From NCBI RefSeq assembly GCF_937919775.1, contig NZ_CALFPF010000428.1, positions 1-39,972 of the forward strand: DNA of 39,972 nt, written 5' to 3'. The number at the start of each line of letters is the position of its first letter. The stretch's first letter is position 1. Shown piece after piece: positions 20,904 to 28,680 of this stretch. The notes under the pieces were generated by a model. It had not been told where the DNA came from and ran no database searches. It worked only from the letters and a program-made list of their open reading frames with translations. Origin of the DNA: an uncultured Gimesia sp. (GTDB lineage: Bacteria; Planctomycetota; Planctomycetia; Planctomycetales; Planctomycetaceae). The translations under genes and the position numbers were made by a program.

Positions 20904-21794
20904 TCAGGGTGATTCGCTGATGAGATGTTTTCGCAGGAAAACTTCGACGAGTGCGTTTCGTTCGTCGTCAAAAAATTCCGGCCCGCCATGCGCACCGCCA
21001 TGAATGACTTCAAATGTGACATCGAGATTGTGTTTTTTGTACTCGCCTTGCAGCTCATGCGACTGATTGATGGGCACCTGCGGATCCTGATCACCGTGAA
21101 TCAGCAGCAGTGGAGGATCACTTGTATCGACGTGAAACACCGGACTGGCCAGTCGGGCCAATTCCTCTTTTTTCTCCGGACGATCTCCGAGTAATAACTC
21201 CAGGGCAGGTACACGCACACTCAATCCATGCGGAGTCGACTGATCGAGAATCGTCATGAAGTTCGTCGGACCATAATAATCGACAATCGCCTGCACACTC
21301 GAAGATTCCTGATCGAACTCACCCAGATCCCCCTCCAGCTTCTGATGCTGGTTCGATACTCCCGTCAACGCCACGAGATGACCGCCGGCTGACGAACCGA
21401 GGATGCCGATCTTCTTCGCATCATAACCAAACTTCGCTGCCGAGCCGCGCAGAAAACGGATTGCCGCTTTGATGTCATGAATTTGCGCCGGAAATTTTGC
21501 AACGGGCGAGAGACGATAATCGACGCTGGCAACGGCAAATCCATGTTGTACCAGTGAGATCAACGGCATCGGTGATTTGGAACCGGCCCGCCAGGCACCG
21601 CCGTGAACCCAGACGAGAAGCGGCGGGTTCTTTTTCGATTGAGGCAGATACAGATCCAGCAGCAGCGGCTGGTTTTCAACCGTGGCATACTGGATATCAT
21701 TGATGCGCTGAAATGATTCCATAGCAAAGCTCCTGACAGGGACGAACATCAGCAATAAAACCAGAAACTGGCTCAAACAGCAGCGATTTCTCAT
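20904..21794 (-). CDS. Secreted alpha/beta hydrolase (BD-FAE/acetyl-esterase-like)
   Basis: 296 aa from ATG 21794. The track's 367-aa start at 22007 adds Arg/Cys-rich residues unlike any leader, whereas this start gives a Sec signal (CLSQFLVLLLMFVPVRSFA) and has a GGAAAGA ribosome site. The oxyanion-hole 'VHGGAW' is at about 63-68, nucleophile Ser135 in 'GSSAGG', acid Asp in 'HGDQDPQVP' (about 235-237) and base His269 in 'HGGAHG'. This pattern fits carboxylesterases of the Aes/BD-FAE type, which often remove acetyl or feruloyl groups from polysaccharides. It converges on the sulfatase gene with 24 bases between them; a shared polysaccharide substrate is possible but not shown. Confidence 0.92.
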   Translation of the reverse strand: MRNRCCLSQFLVLLLMFVPVRSFAMESFQRINDIQYATVENQPLLLDLYLPQSKKNPPLLVWVHGGAWRAGSKSPMPLISLVQHGFAVASVDYRLSPVAKFPAQIHDIKAAIRFLRGSAAKFGYDAKKIGILGSSAGGHLVALTGVSNQHQKLEGDLGEFDQESSSVQAIVDYYGPTNFMTILDQSTPHGLSVRVPALELLLGDRPEKKEELARLASPVFHVDTSDPPLLLIHGDQDPQVPINQSHELQGEYKKHNLDVTFEVIHGGAHGGPEFFDDERNALVEVFLRKHLISESP

Positions 21795-22160
21795 CGAAAA
21801 GTCTTTCCGTCTGCAGGCAAATTCCCGTTCAAATCTCGCCTCTATTATAGTCATACGCCCCTCTGAAAAACACCAGCCGCAGTACAGACCACGCCTGCGG
21901 GTCAGGTTGCTGGGAACATGGCGACACTGGAAACGCCCCCACCTGAAGGACCAACGCCTATCCCTCGTGGACACATTCTGTTCTGATGTCGGCGAGACAA
22001 GTATCAAGATGTTACTTCAAAATATTTAAACAATTTTATCAAATTTCATACAATTACTGGCACTTTGATATTTGCGAATTTCCATATATTGATAATATAA
22101 ATCTACGGATGCAGGGTAGCATACGTGTTTAAAGTAACTTCATTTTTTGGAGATTGAGTG
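21795..22160. other. Intergenic region before the small basic protein
   Basis: 366 bases between the hydrolase start (-) and the small basic protein (+). The hydrolase-proximal half is GC-rich; from about 22010 it turns strongly A/T-rich and holds a candidate promoter. The 5' extension of the hydrolase ORF to 22007 is not believed to be translated. Confidence 0.55.
22072..22101 (+). promoter_or_regulatory. Candidate promoter of the 35-aa basic protein gene
   Basis: TTGCGA (22072), an 18-base spacer and TATAAA (22096) lie in an A/T-rich segment 60 bases before the start codon. The abrupt A/T-rich upstream sequence supports a strong promoter. Confidence 0.4.
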
Positions 22161-22268
22161 ATGGCTAAGTCTAACAAGATTGGGCAAGATGCCAAGAAAC
22201 AACCAAGCACACCAGCAACCGGTGCCGGCAAACCAGCTGCCAAAGGCAAAGGCGCTAAGAAGAAATAA
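22161..22268 (+). CDS. Small Lys/Ala/Pro-rich basic protein (35 aa), not in ORF track
   Basis: ATG 22161 to TAA 22268 encodes 35 residues: MAKSNKIGQDAKKQPSTPAT followed by a Gly/Ala/Lys-rich tail ending GAKKK. It contains about ten lysines, one acidic residue (Asp10) and no aromatic residues, so it should be disordered and strongly positively charged, like the tail of a histone-H1-like or ribosome/nucleic-acid-binding protein. Support for being a real gene: a good Shine-Dalgarno (GGAG, 8 bases before ATG), a candidate promoter, and a textbook terminator 30 bases after the stop, making a complete monocistronic unit. I do not recognise a named family. Nucleic-acid binding is inferred from charge only. 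Confidence 0.75.
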   Translation: MAKSNKIGQDAKKQPSTPATGAGKPAAKGKGAKKK

Positions 22269-22297
22269 ACTGCTCAAGACATAATAGCCACAACGAT

Positions 22298-22337
22298 AAT
22301 CCCTCCGCTTTCTCTGTAAAGTGGGGGGATTTTTTTT
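22298..22337 (+). terminator. Strong rho-independent terminator after the small basic protein gene
   Basis: AATCCCTCCGCTTT pairs with AAAGTGGGGGGATT over 14 positions (two G-T pairs) around a six-base loop CTCTGT, followed directly by eight T. It is the clearest intrinsic terminator in the window. It works for the plus strand only; the opposite strand lacks a T-run. Confidence 0.9.
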
Positions 22338-22398
22338 GGGTGGCTATTCGCTTAAACCGCCCCAAAGTCTGAAAAACAGCACAAATCCTGAGAGTTTC

Positions 22399-23607
22399 TT
22401 ACTTCGTCGGCGGTTTGACTGCCGTAAGCAGACAGGCCGCAATCAACGCTAATCCTGCTCCCCAGCCAAACGCAACCAGCGGACCGAACTCCTGGTACAA
22501 CGCCCCGAAAATCAGACTGGATGGCAAGGCGGCCACTCCAATCGAAAAGTTGTACCAGCCGAACGCCAGCCCTTTTCGCTCCGGGCTGACGAGATTGGCC
22601 ACGAAGGTTTTCTCCGCCGGTTCAGTGAAGGCATAGAACACGCCATAAGCCAGGAAGAGCGCCCAGGCGTGCCAGGCGGCTGTTGCCAGACCGAAGGCGA
22701 TGTAGACGCCCGCATAAATAAACCAGCCGATGAACATAGGCTTGCGAGGGCCGATTCGATCCACAAACTTGCCCACCAGCAGATTGCCGCCGCTTTTGAC
22801 GATGTGAAACACAAACCAGAGCAGCGGCAAGAAGGTCGTAGGCACACCGAGTTCCCCGGCCCGGATCAGCAGAAAAGCATCACTCGAATTGCCCAGCGTG
22901 AAAACTAGGAGTGTCAGTAGATACAACCGAAAATTGCGGTCAAAAGGCTTGAGCGACAGTTGGAAACGTGTTTCTGTCTGTTCGGTCGCTACGGTTTCTT
23001 GCAGCCCCATCACCAGCATTCCTACGACGATCAATCCCGGCAGCAGTGTCAGCAGGAAAAGCATTCTGAGTTCACCCGGCCAGAACCAGAGGAACGCGGT
23101 TGCCAGGAGCGGCCCCACGGCGGCCCCCAGGTTGTCCATCGCCCGATGAAAACCAAACGCACGGCCTCGAAAGTCCGGAGTGGTCGAATCGGCTATTAAG
23201 GCATCGCGCGGTGATGTGCGGATCCCCTTGCCGACCCGGTCAGCGGTGCGGGCAAAAAACAACTGCCACGGAGCGGTCACAGTTCCGATGACGGGGCGTG
23301 AAACGGCAGCCAGTGCATAGCCGAAGATCACGAAACCTCTGCGTTTGCCAGCGCGGTCCGTCCAGGCCCCTGATCCTAGTTTTAGAAGACTGGAGGCAGA
23401 CTCGGCCACACCTTCGATGATCCCTAAGTAAAAGCGGTTGCCTCCCAGCACCGTGATCAGGAACTGCGGCAACAGCGGGAAGATCATCTCGCTGGCGATA
23501 TCGTTCAGACAGCTTGCCCAGCCAAGCAGCTTGACGTTGCGAGGCAGACTCTGGTGAGACGTGGGCGCGGGCTCAGTCGTTTGTGGCATCAAGGCATTTC
23601 TCACCAT
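22399..23607 (-). CDS. MFS transporter
   Basis: 402 aa with about 12 hydrophobic segments. The MFS signature A loop between segments 2 and 3 is clear ('GSGAWTDRAGKRRGF', about 76-90) and is repeated in the second half ('GKFVDRIGPRKPMF'), as expected from the 6+6 architecture. 'DRVGKGIRTSPRDALIADS' in the loop after segment 4 is typical of a subgroup of bacterial MFS proteins of unknown substrate. No substrate can be named. The ORF starts at 23607; the Met seven codons in (23589, MPQTTEP) is also possible. It is alone on its strand, divergent from the S1/P1 nuclease gene, with 237 bases between them. Confidence 0.9.
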   Translation of the reverse strand: MVRNALMPQTTEPAPTSHQSLPRNVKLLGWASCLNDIASEMIFPLLPQFLITVLGGNRFYLGIIEGVAESASSLLKLGSGAWTDRAGKRRGFVIFGYALAAVSRPVIGTVTAPWQLFFARTADRVGKGIRTSPRDALIADSTTPDFRGRAFGFHRAMDNLGAAVGPLLATAFLWFWPGELRMLFLLTLLPGLIVVGMLVMGLQETVATEQTETRFQLSLKPFDRNFRLYLLTLLVFTLGNSSDAFLLIRAGELGVPTTFLPLLWFVFHIVKSGGNLLVGKFVDRIGPRKPMFIGWFIYAGVYIAFGLATAAWHAWALFLAYGVFYAFTEPAEKTFVANLVSPERKGLAFGWYNFSIGVAALPSSLIFGALYQEFGPLVAFGWGAGLALIAACLLTAVKPPTK

Positions 23608-23844
23608 TTGTGTAGAGTGTCAGTCAATCACCTGCGGCCGCAATGTCGTTTTACGTGGTGGCGATTATAACTTAAGCTCAACTTCCAGCCTAGGAACCCA
23701 CATTCACAACTGCCAAGATCATCGCACCGTTTTATGAATTTTGAATTAACGCCTCTGTGGCCCGCTTGAATTGCCCCGCAGATAAAGCGATATTTCGAAT
23801 ATATTTCTCTGCGACCGCTGATTACTCGAAAGGTGCGATAGATC

Positions 23845-24843
23845 GTGAAACGATTTTCCCTGCTGACTGCCGCCCTGACCTTCTCGGCACTCCTGTTTGC
23901 GCAACTCCCCGTCCAGGCCTGGAACTTTGCCGGGCACAGGATCATTGCATCCATCGCTTATGATCAACTGGAACCCGCGGTTCAGGCAGCAATGGTGGAA
24001 TTGCTGAAGCAGCATCCCCGGTTTGAGCAAGATTTTCAGTCGGGAATGCCGGACGTCATCAAAACAGCGAGTCCGGAAATCCAGAACCGCTGGATCTTCA
24101 TGCGTGCTGCCACCTGGCCGGATATCACCCGCAGTTTTGATGAAACCAACCGTGAAAAGTATCATCACAGCACATGGCATTACATCAACCAGCCGATTTA
24201 TCTTGATCTCGCGTCGGAACAAGTATTGAGTCGTGCACTGCCCGCGAATATCGCGACCTCAATTAAAGCAGGGGACGATCGCCTGCAGTTTAATATTCTA
24301 CAGGCGCTGGAATATTGTGTGGCACAGATGAAAAACCCTGCCGTCAGTCAGCCCGACAAAGCCGTTTATCTCTGCTGGATCATGCACTTGACCGGCGACA
24401 GTCATCAGCCATTGCACTCGTCCGCCCTGTTTACGAAACAGACGTTCCCCGAAGGTGACCGGGGCGGCAACAGTATCCGGATCGGCAAATCCAATCTGCA
24501 TTCGCAGTGGGACGGTTTACTGGGAAACAGTTTCAAGTACTCGGACATTGTCGGTCAGGCGGTCGGCATCGCCCGTGATCCGGCGATGAAGCAACTCGGC
24601 GAGCATGCGGCGCAGCAGATGAACTTCTCCGCCTGGATCGATGAAAGCCACGCTCTGGCAAAAAGCGATGTTTACACACCACCGATTCTGGAATCCGTCA
24701 AACAGAGCGATTCTGATCGAAGCGAACTGAAGAAATTTCCGTCGCTGCCGGCAGCCTACTATCAGAAAGCAGGCACGCTTGCAGTGAAACGCGCCGCCCA
24801 GTCAGGCTGGCGGCTGGCAGAAGTTATTAAAAGCGTACAGTAA
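23845..24843 (+). CDS. Secreted S1/P1 zinc-dependent nuclease
   Basis: 332 aa with a GTG start preceded by AAAGGTG. A Sec signal (residues 1-25, ending LPVQA) is cut so that the mature protein begins with Trp26 (WNFAGHRIIASIA). In P1/S1 nucleases the mature N-terminal Trp is itself a zinc ligand, which strongly supports this cleavage. Other trinuclear zinc ligands of the family are visible: His31 (GHR), Asp in 'ATWPDIT', His in 'STWHYINQP', His/Asp/His in 'MHLTGDSHQPLH', and His/Asp in 'NLHSQWDGLLG'. 'GDRGGNSIRI' is another family hallmark. It cleaves single-stranded DNA/RNA and 3'-nucleotides outside the cytoplasm, for phosphate or nucleotide scavenging. It converges on the 151-aa secreted protein gene. 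Confidence 0.94.
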   Translation: MKRFSLLTAALTFSALLFAQLPVQAWNFAGHRIIASIAYDQLEPAVQAAMVELLKQHPRFEQDFQSGMPDVIKTASPEIQNRWIFMRAATWPDITRSFDETNREKYHHSTWHYINQPIYLDLASEQVLSRALPANIATSIKAGDDRLQFNILQALEYCVAQMKNPAVSQPDKAVYLCWIMHLTGDSHQPLHSSALFTKQTFPEGDRGGNSIRIGKSNLHSQWDGLLGNSFKYSDIVGQAVGIARDPAMKQLGEHAAQQMNFSAWIDESHALAKSDVYTPPILESVKQSDSDRSELKKFPSLPAAYYQKAGTLAVKRAAQSGWRLAEVIKSVQ

Positions 24844-24863
24844 TATGGTGGCCATCGTCCCGT

Positions 24864-25319
24864 TTACGTTTCCGGCGGGGCTTTCGGTTGTTTGATCTTC
24901 CACCAGACGACCATCAGCGAAGGAAAGTCATCCCCCTTCACCATTCCCTCCACGACAATCAACTGATCCCCTCTCAACCGGTAGACGCACGGCTGCACGG
25001 TCTGTGACTTGAAACCTTTTTTCGCGCCTTCCAAAACCTCTAACTCATAATATATGAGCAACTTTAAATCATCGACCCGCTGCAGACGATACTTTGCCTG
25101 CTGTGCATGAACCAGTTTGCCGTTTCTGTCATAAACGTTGACCTTTGATATTTTCTGGTCTAACTCCTGCTCGATTCTGACCGGCGCCCCTTTTCCATCC
25201 TGAATGTTCCGCATCCATTTCCCTTCCACCAGTGAATAATCTTCTTCCGGAGCGGGTTCTGCAGAAAATGCGGTCGTGCCCCAAACCAGAACCATGATGA
25301 ATAGAATCACCTGTTTCAT
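24864..25319 (-). CDS. Small secreted protein, lipocalin-like (possible TIGR03067-type)
   Basis: 151 aa with a Sec signal (MKQVILFIMVLVWGTTAFSA, cut before EP). The mature protein is mainly beta-strand: 'LVEGKWMRNIQDGKG' at the start, then alternating strands to 'YRLRGDQLIVVEGM'. The opening 'G-x-W' followed by strands resembles the planctomycete TIGR03067 family, but the match is loose. A good ribosome site (AGGGAGAG) lies just before the ATG. It converges on the S1/P1 nuclease gene with 20 bases between them. No catalytic residues are seen. Confidence 0.72.
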   Translation of the reverse strand: MKQVILFIMVLVWGTTAFSAEPAPEEDYSLVEGKWMRNIQDGKGAPVRIEQELDQKISKVNVYDRNGKLVHAQQAKYRLQRVDDLKLLIYYELEVLEGAKKGFKSQTVQPCVYRLRGDQLIVVEGMVKGDDFPSLMVVWWKIKQPKAPPET

Positions 25320-25576
25320 TTTGCTCTCCCTTGATTCAGATCAAACATATTTCCTGATCGCCAGCCAGTCATAACCAGCAGACATCGCAGGATAGTTCGA
25401 ATTTTAGTCACAGGTTAAACATAGGAGAATAGAAACTTGATTTATGAAATCAGTATGAAGGGTATGTGAAGTGAGGCTGGAAATGCCTGAAAGTCTCTAG
25501 AGATCAAAATGCGGTTCCACAGGGATGACAGCTGGCAGCACGAATCAAAGGCGAAGTGAAACGGGAAGTATTCTGA

Positions 25577-25921
25577 TCAGAGTCGGTTTACCATCATCAG
25601 CAGCGGAAGAAAGGCGAGGGCGAGAATCGCGACCAGGATTAAGGCCAGCAGCCCGAGACCAATCACAACTGATTGCTGTTGCGGGATAATACCGGAATGC
25701 ACTTTCCTGCCAGCAAGATCCGTCTCGCAGCCGCAGTTCAGACAGCGATAACCCCCGACCATCCACTGGCGTCTGGTTTTCGTAAAGGGAGACTGAAATT
25801 GCGGGAACGGCTCGCTGCAGTTCGGGCAGATTTTACTACGTCCCATTCCGAATAAAGACCACAATGAGATCATTACCAGGAACGGAAGAAATACATTCAG
25901 CAAAATCCATATTTCATTCAT
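25577..25921 (-). CDS. Small membrane protein with a zinc-ribbon-like Cys motif
   Basis: 114 aa. One hydrophobic helix at the N terminus (about 5-27, ILLNVFLPFLVMISLWSLF), a central soluble loop with 'CPNCSEP' and 'CLNCGC' (CxxC...CxxC, about 24 residues apart) that could bind one zinc, and a C-terminal hydrophobic segment (about 83-110, VVIGLGLLALILVAILALAF). With both ends in the membrane, the zinc ribbon would lie on one side. No named family was recognised. It is monocistronic on the minus strand, with about 250 bases of non-coding sequence before the next gene in its own direction. Confidence 0.65.
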   Translation of the reverse strand: MNEIWILLNVFLPFLVMISLWSLFGMGRSKICPNCSEPFPQFQSPFTKTRRQWMVGGYRCLNCGCETDLAGRKVHSGIIPQQQSVVIGLGLLALILVAILALAFLPLLMMVNRL

Positions 25922-26079
25922 TACTGATTCCTAAGGTTGAAGTGATTCAGCACCCGCTCTTTCCGTTTCGTTCTATTCTTTTGCCGATTATCCAAGGACA
26001 TCTATGTTTCCCGCATTCTGCAACCCTATCTGAATGACACTGCGTTTGTCAATCTGCAAATATTAATGATCGTGCTTCA

Positions 26080-28392
26080 TCACCCTGAATTCATCTGCTG
26101 CAGAATCCGCACGGTATCGCGGGCTGCTTTATTTGGTTTGAGCGCAGTAGCAGCGATGCCGGAAACCACTCTGGTGATATTGTGATCGACCTGACCGGGT
26201 TGAAGCCACACCGATCCGGGGGGTGAGGTCATATAAACTGAGAATGTATGATGTCCCGTGCCCGGGCGTTCGCCGATGATGTGCAGAATCGCGCGGTTAC
26301 CCGAGAGACCGCCAAAGAGTAATTCGCCGATCCGATACCCCGCGCGGACCCGTCCCGACTGCACGACGATATTTCGTTCCGCCGAAGCATAACCGGTCGC
26401 CTGCAACTGCTGCCTGAGTTCTGTGAGAAACGGTTCCAGATGACCTTCATCCATAATCGACAGCGCATTCAAACCATCGGAGATCACGATTTGCACATTG
26501 AACTGTTCCGCATAACCGTGGCGCAACTGGCGAATTTTTTCTGCGGAGGTTTGTGAAAGCTGTTCGCCGGAAGTCGGATGCAGAATGTATTCGAGCCGAT
26601 CGGTGGATCGGGTCATGACAGGCACAACCCCCGGCACATGGGAGACGAACTCGGGAGTCAGCTGAGCCCAGATGCTTTTTTTCGCGTCCTGATAAATCTG
26701 GTCGATTTCGATTTTCAGCGCAGGTTCCAGCTCTGAAGGTTTTTGTCCATACCCTTCCGCGATAAACACGCCCCGATTACGCACTTCGGCTAACTGCTGG
26801 CGACCGGCGTGGAGAATGGCCTCGTCACTCCGCATATCCCCTTTCTTGCGTCGATACTGCAGATATACCCAGTTAGGGTCGCCAAAGTGTTTTGTCGGCG
26901 CACCGTTCTCGTCGATCACCGCCAGCATCTGAAAGAAGGACCACATCTGGTCGTTCACACGAGTGCCAAACTTCTCGCGAATGCGGACATGATCCTGAAA
27001 TCCGGTCGTCAGATAACCGAGCATCGGGTCGATCTTGGTCGGTAGCGCCATCAGGTAGGCGGGATTGGCCGGCATGATCTGATCCAGACACCAGTCTAAA
27101 TCGTCCAGCGAAACGTCCATGTGCAGGGTCGAACAGACATCCAGGCCAATCGTCAGGCCGTGCAGTTTGCCCATCACGATGTCTTCCAGACAGCAGCGGA
27201 CCAGTTGTTCGCGCGTCCGAAAAACTTCCGGCCCGATAAAGCCGGCGACATCGTTCAGATGCACCCAGGGGGCAGGCGTTTTACCGGCGGCCTGTTGTGC
27301 TGCGGCGACTTCGTGCGTCAATACACGGGCGAAACCGTACTTACGCGACTCGTGCAGAACCATGTCAAAACCATGACTGTGCCCATTGGTGAAGTCGGCC
27401 CCCTGCCCGGTTTCGAAGTACAAAGCATATTGTCCCGTGCGCGAACGGGCATAATCACGCATTTTTTTGAGGCTGATGTCAAACGTTTTGTTCGCGTCAT
27501 CACTGCCCGCGATACTTTGAAACCAGAGTGCCGTACTGCCGGGGCTCTGGCGTTCCACTTCCGCCTGCACATCAATATGCGACAGCACACAGTGGGGCAT
27601 GATGTCTTGAATTCCAAACGTCACCAGCAGATCGCGAAGTACCAGTTCCACCGCCCGTACCGACTCAGGCTCGCTGGAAACCGGATTCGTCCCGAGTACC
27701 ACATCGCCCACCGCATAAGACCAGCCGTCGAGGACCTGCCAGAAGATGTCGTCCAGGTTGTCGGTCGGCGAATTGGGTTGAATGCGTGCGCCCAGATAAC
27801 CCCGGGCCCCGATGCGGCTGCCCGGCAGTGTATTGAATATCTTGGAACCGACGGCGATCAGTTCCCGCTGACTCATCAACTTGACCACACAGCCGATCAC
27901 ATCGCTGGAGAGCCCTTGAGAGACCTGTTTAATCGTGGCTTCATTTTTTGTCAGCAGCAGTTGTTTTAATTCACCGAGAGTCAGGTTCGAGGAATGTGCC
28001 GTTGCATCAGGCGACTGCCCCTCGACGATCAATTGATGCAGTTCGTCCTCAAAGACGGGATGGGCATTCAGGTCTGAAATCCGGGTTCGCTCGATCAGCG
28101 TCCGCGCGTGACTCCGGGATGTTTCATCCACGGCTGCGACGCCGATGATCTGATCCCCCTCTTTGAACTCATTTGCCGCACCGAGTAGTTGACGATAAAG
28201 CTGTGGATCGAAATCCCCCTTCACGCGGCGAATGTACCCAAAGAGGTCTTCGCCGTCACGAACCTCAGTAATCGAAATACCAGCCCCGTTAGTTTCGTCG
28301 GCAGTCACTCTTTTTGCCTGAGCCAGCGAAAGCGTCAGGGCAAAAGGGCCGCCCAGCATCGCCTGCACGAAATCACGTCGGTTCAACTGCAT
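26080..28392 (-). CDS. eutBC: EutB-EutC fusion: ethanolamine ammonia-lyase with Tat-like signal
   Basis: 770 aa from ATG 28392. The GTG at 28443 gives 787 aa but buries the leader. Residues 1-30 look like a twin-arginine signal (NRRDFVQAMLGGPFALTLSLAQA). The EutB domain (about 65-550) keeps the active-site residues expected from E. coli EutB: Arg/Gln in 'GARIQPN' (203/205), Asn236 in 'GTNPV', Glu327 in 'YFETGQG', Phe385 in 'GFIGPE' and Asp418 in 'GLDVC'. The EutC domain (about 585-765) has 'QIVISDGLNA' and 'GERPGTGHH', both family hallmarks. EAL is normally two polypeptides and, with adenosylcobalamin, converts ethanolamine to acetaldehyde and ammonia. Here both are in one chain, apparently exported folded. 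It is divergent from a GntR/FCD regulator. No eutA reactivase, permease or shell proteins are adjacent. The domain calls are firm; the export is inferred. Confidence 0.93.
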   Translation of the reverse strand: MQLNRRDFVQAMLGGPFALTLSLAQAKRVTADETNGAGISITEVRDGEDLFGYIRRVKGDFDPQLYRQLLGAANEFKEGDQIIGVAAVDETSRSHARTLIERTRISDLNAHPVFEDELHQLIVEGQSPDATAHSSNLTLGELKQLLLTKNEATIKQVSQGLSSDVIGCVVKLMSQRELIAVGSKIFNTLPGSRIGARGYLGARIQPNSPTDNLDDIFWQVLDGWSYAVGDVVLGTNPVSSEPESVRAVELVLRDLLVTFGIQDIMPHCVLSHIDVQAEVERQSPGSTALWFQSIAGSDDANKTFDISLKKMRDYARSRTGQYALYFETGQGADFTNGHSHGFDMVLHESRKYGFARVLTHEVAAAQQAAGKTPAPWVHLNDVAGFIGPEVFRTREQLVRCCLEDIVMGKLHGLTIGLDVCSTLHMDVSLDDLDWCLDQIMPANPAYLMALPTKIDPMLGYLTTGFQDHVRIREKFGTRVNDQMWSFFQMLAVIDENGAPTKHFGDPNWVYLQYRRKKGDMRSDEAILHAGRQQLAEVRNRGVFIAEGYGQKPSELEPALKIEIDQIYQDAKKSIWAQLTPEFVSHVPGVVPVMTRSTDRLEYILHPTSGEQLSQTSAEKIRQLRHGYAEQFNVQIVISDGLNALSIMDEGHLEPFLTELRQQLQATGYASAERNIVVQSGRVRAGYRIGELLFGGLSGNRAILHIIGERPGTGHHTFSVYMTSPPGSVWLQPGQVDHNITRVVSGIAATALKPNKAARDTVRILQQMNSG

Positions 28393-28486
28393 GGTCTCGC
28401 ATCCTGTCTGAAAACCTTCGAACCTTGAATGCAGAGACAGCACTCCCTGATTCGCAATGTATTAAATCGTTCAACTGCATTTATTG

Positions 28487-28505
28487 TATCGTTTTGAAAG
28501 CGATA
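28487..28505. promoter_or_regulatory. 19-bp palindrome upstream of eutBC
   Basis: TATCG-TTTTGAAAG-CGATA is a near-perfect dyad (8 of 9 pairs), about 95 bases before the eutBC start. It differs in sequence from the palindromes next to the GntR gene, so if it is an operator it may belong to another regulator. Confidence 0.35.
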
Positions 28506-28574
28506 GGGACCAGTATTAATTGAGGGAGTGCAAGAATGGTTTCATTTAAAACACTTAAATATCGAAGTTCATTG

Positions 28575-28619
28575 TTGACACCCATGAAATATTATATATT
28601 ATGCATAATGCATTATAAT
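28575..28619 (+). promoter_or_regulatory. Promoter with overlapping palindromes before the GntR/FCD gene
   Basis: A perfect -35 box TTGACA (28575-28580) is 16 bases from TATTAT (28597-28602). Two perfect 12-bp palindromes, ATTATGCATAAT (28598-28609) and ATAATGCATTAT (28605-28616), overlap and cover this -10 box and a second TATAAT (28614-28619). FCD-type GntR regulators bind short AT-rich dyads with a TG/CA core, so this is a good candidate for autoregulation. Confidence 0.6.
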
Positions 28620-28680
28620 TGAGGTTGGCTGAAAAGCCGTCCTAATTAAATTCCATTCTTTTCAACAATTCACGTTGGCC

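Noticed and set aside
21795-22007. 71-residue N-terminal extension of the alpha/beta hydrolase
   Set aside because: It would bury the Sec signal; the ATG at 21794 has a ribosome site and a proper signal peptide.
27121-27969. 282-aa plus-strand ORF
   Set aside because: It lies wholly antisense to the eutBC gene, whose frame is strongly supported by EutB residues; Arg/His-rich shadow ORF.
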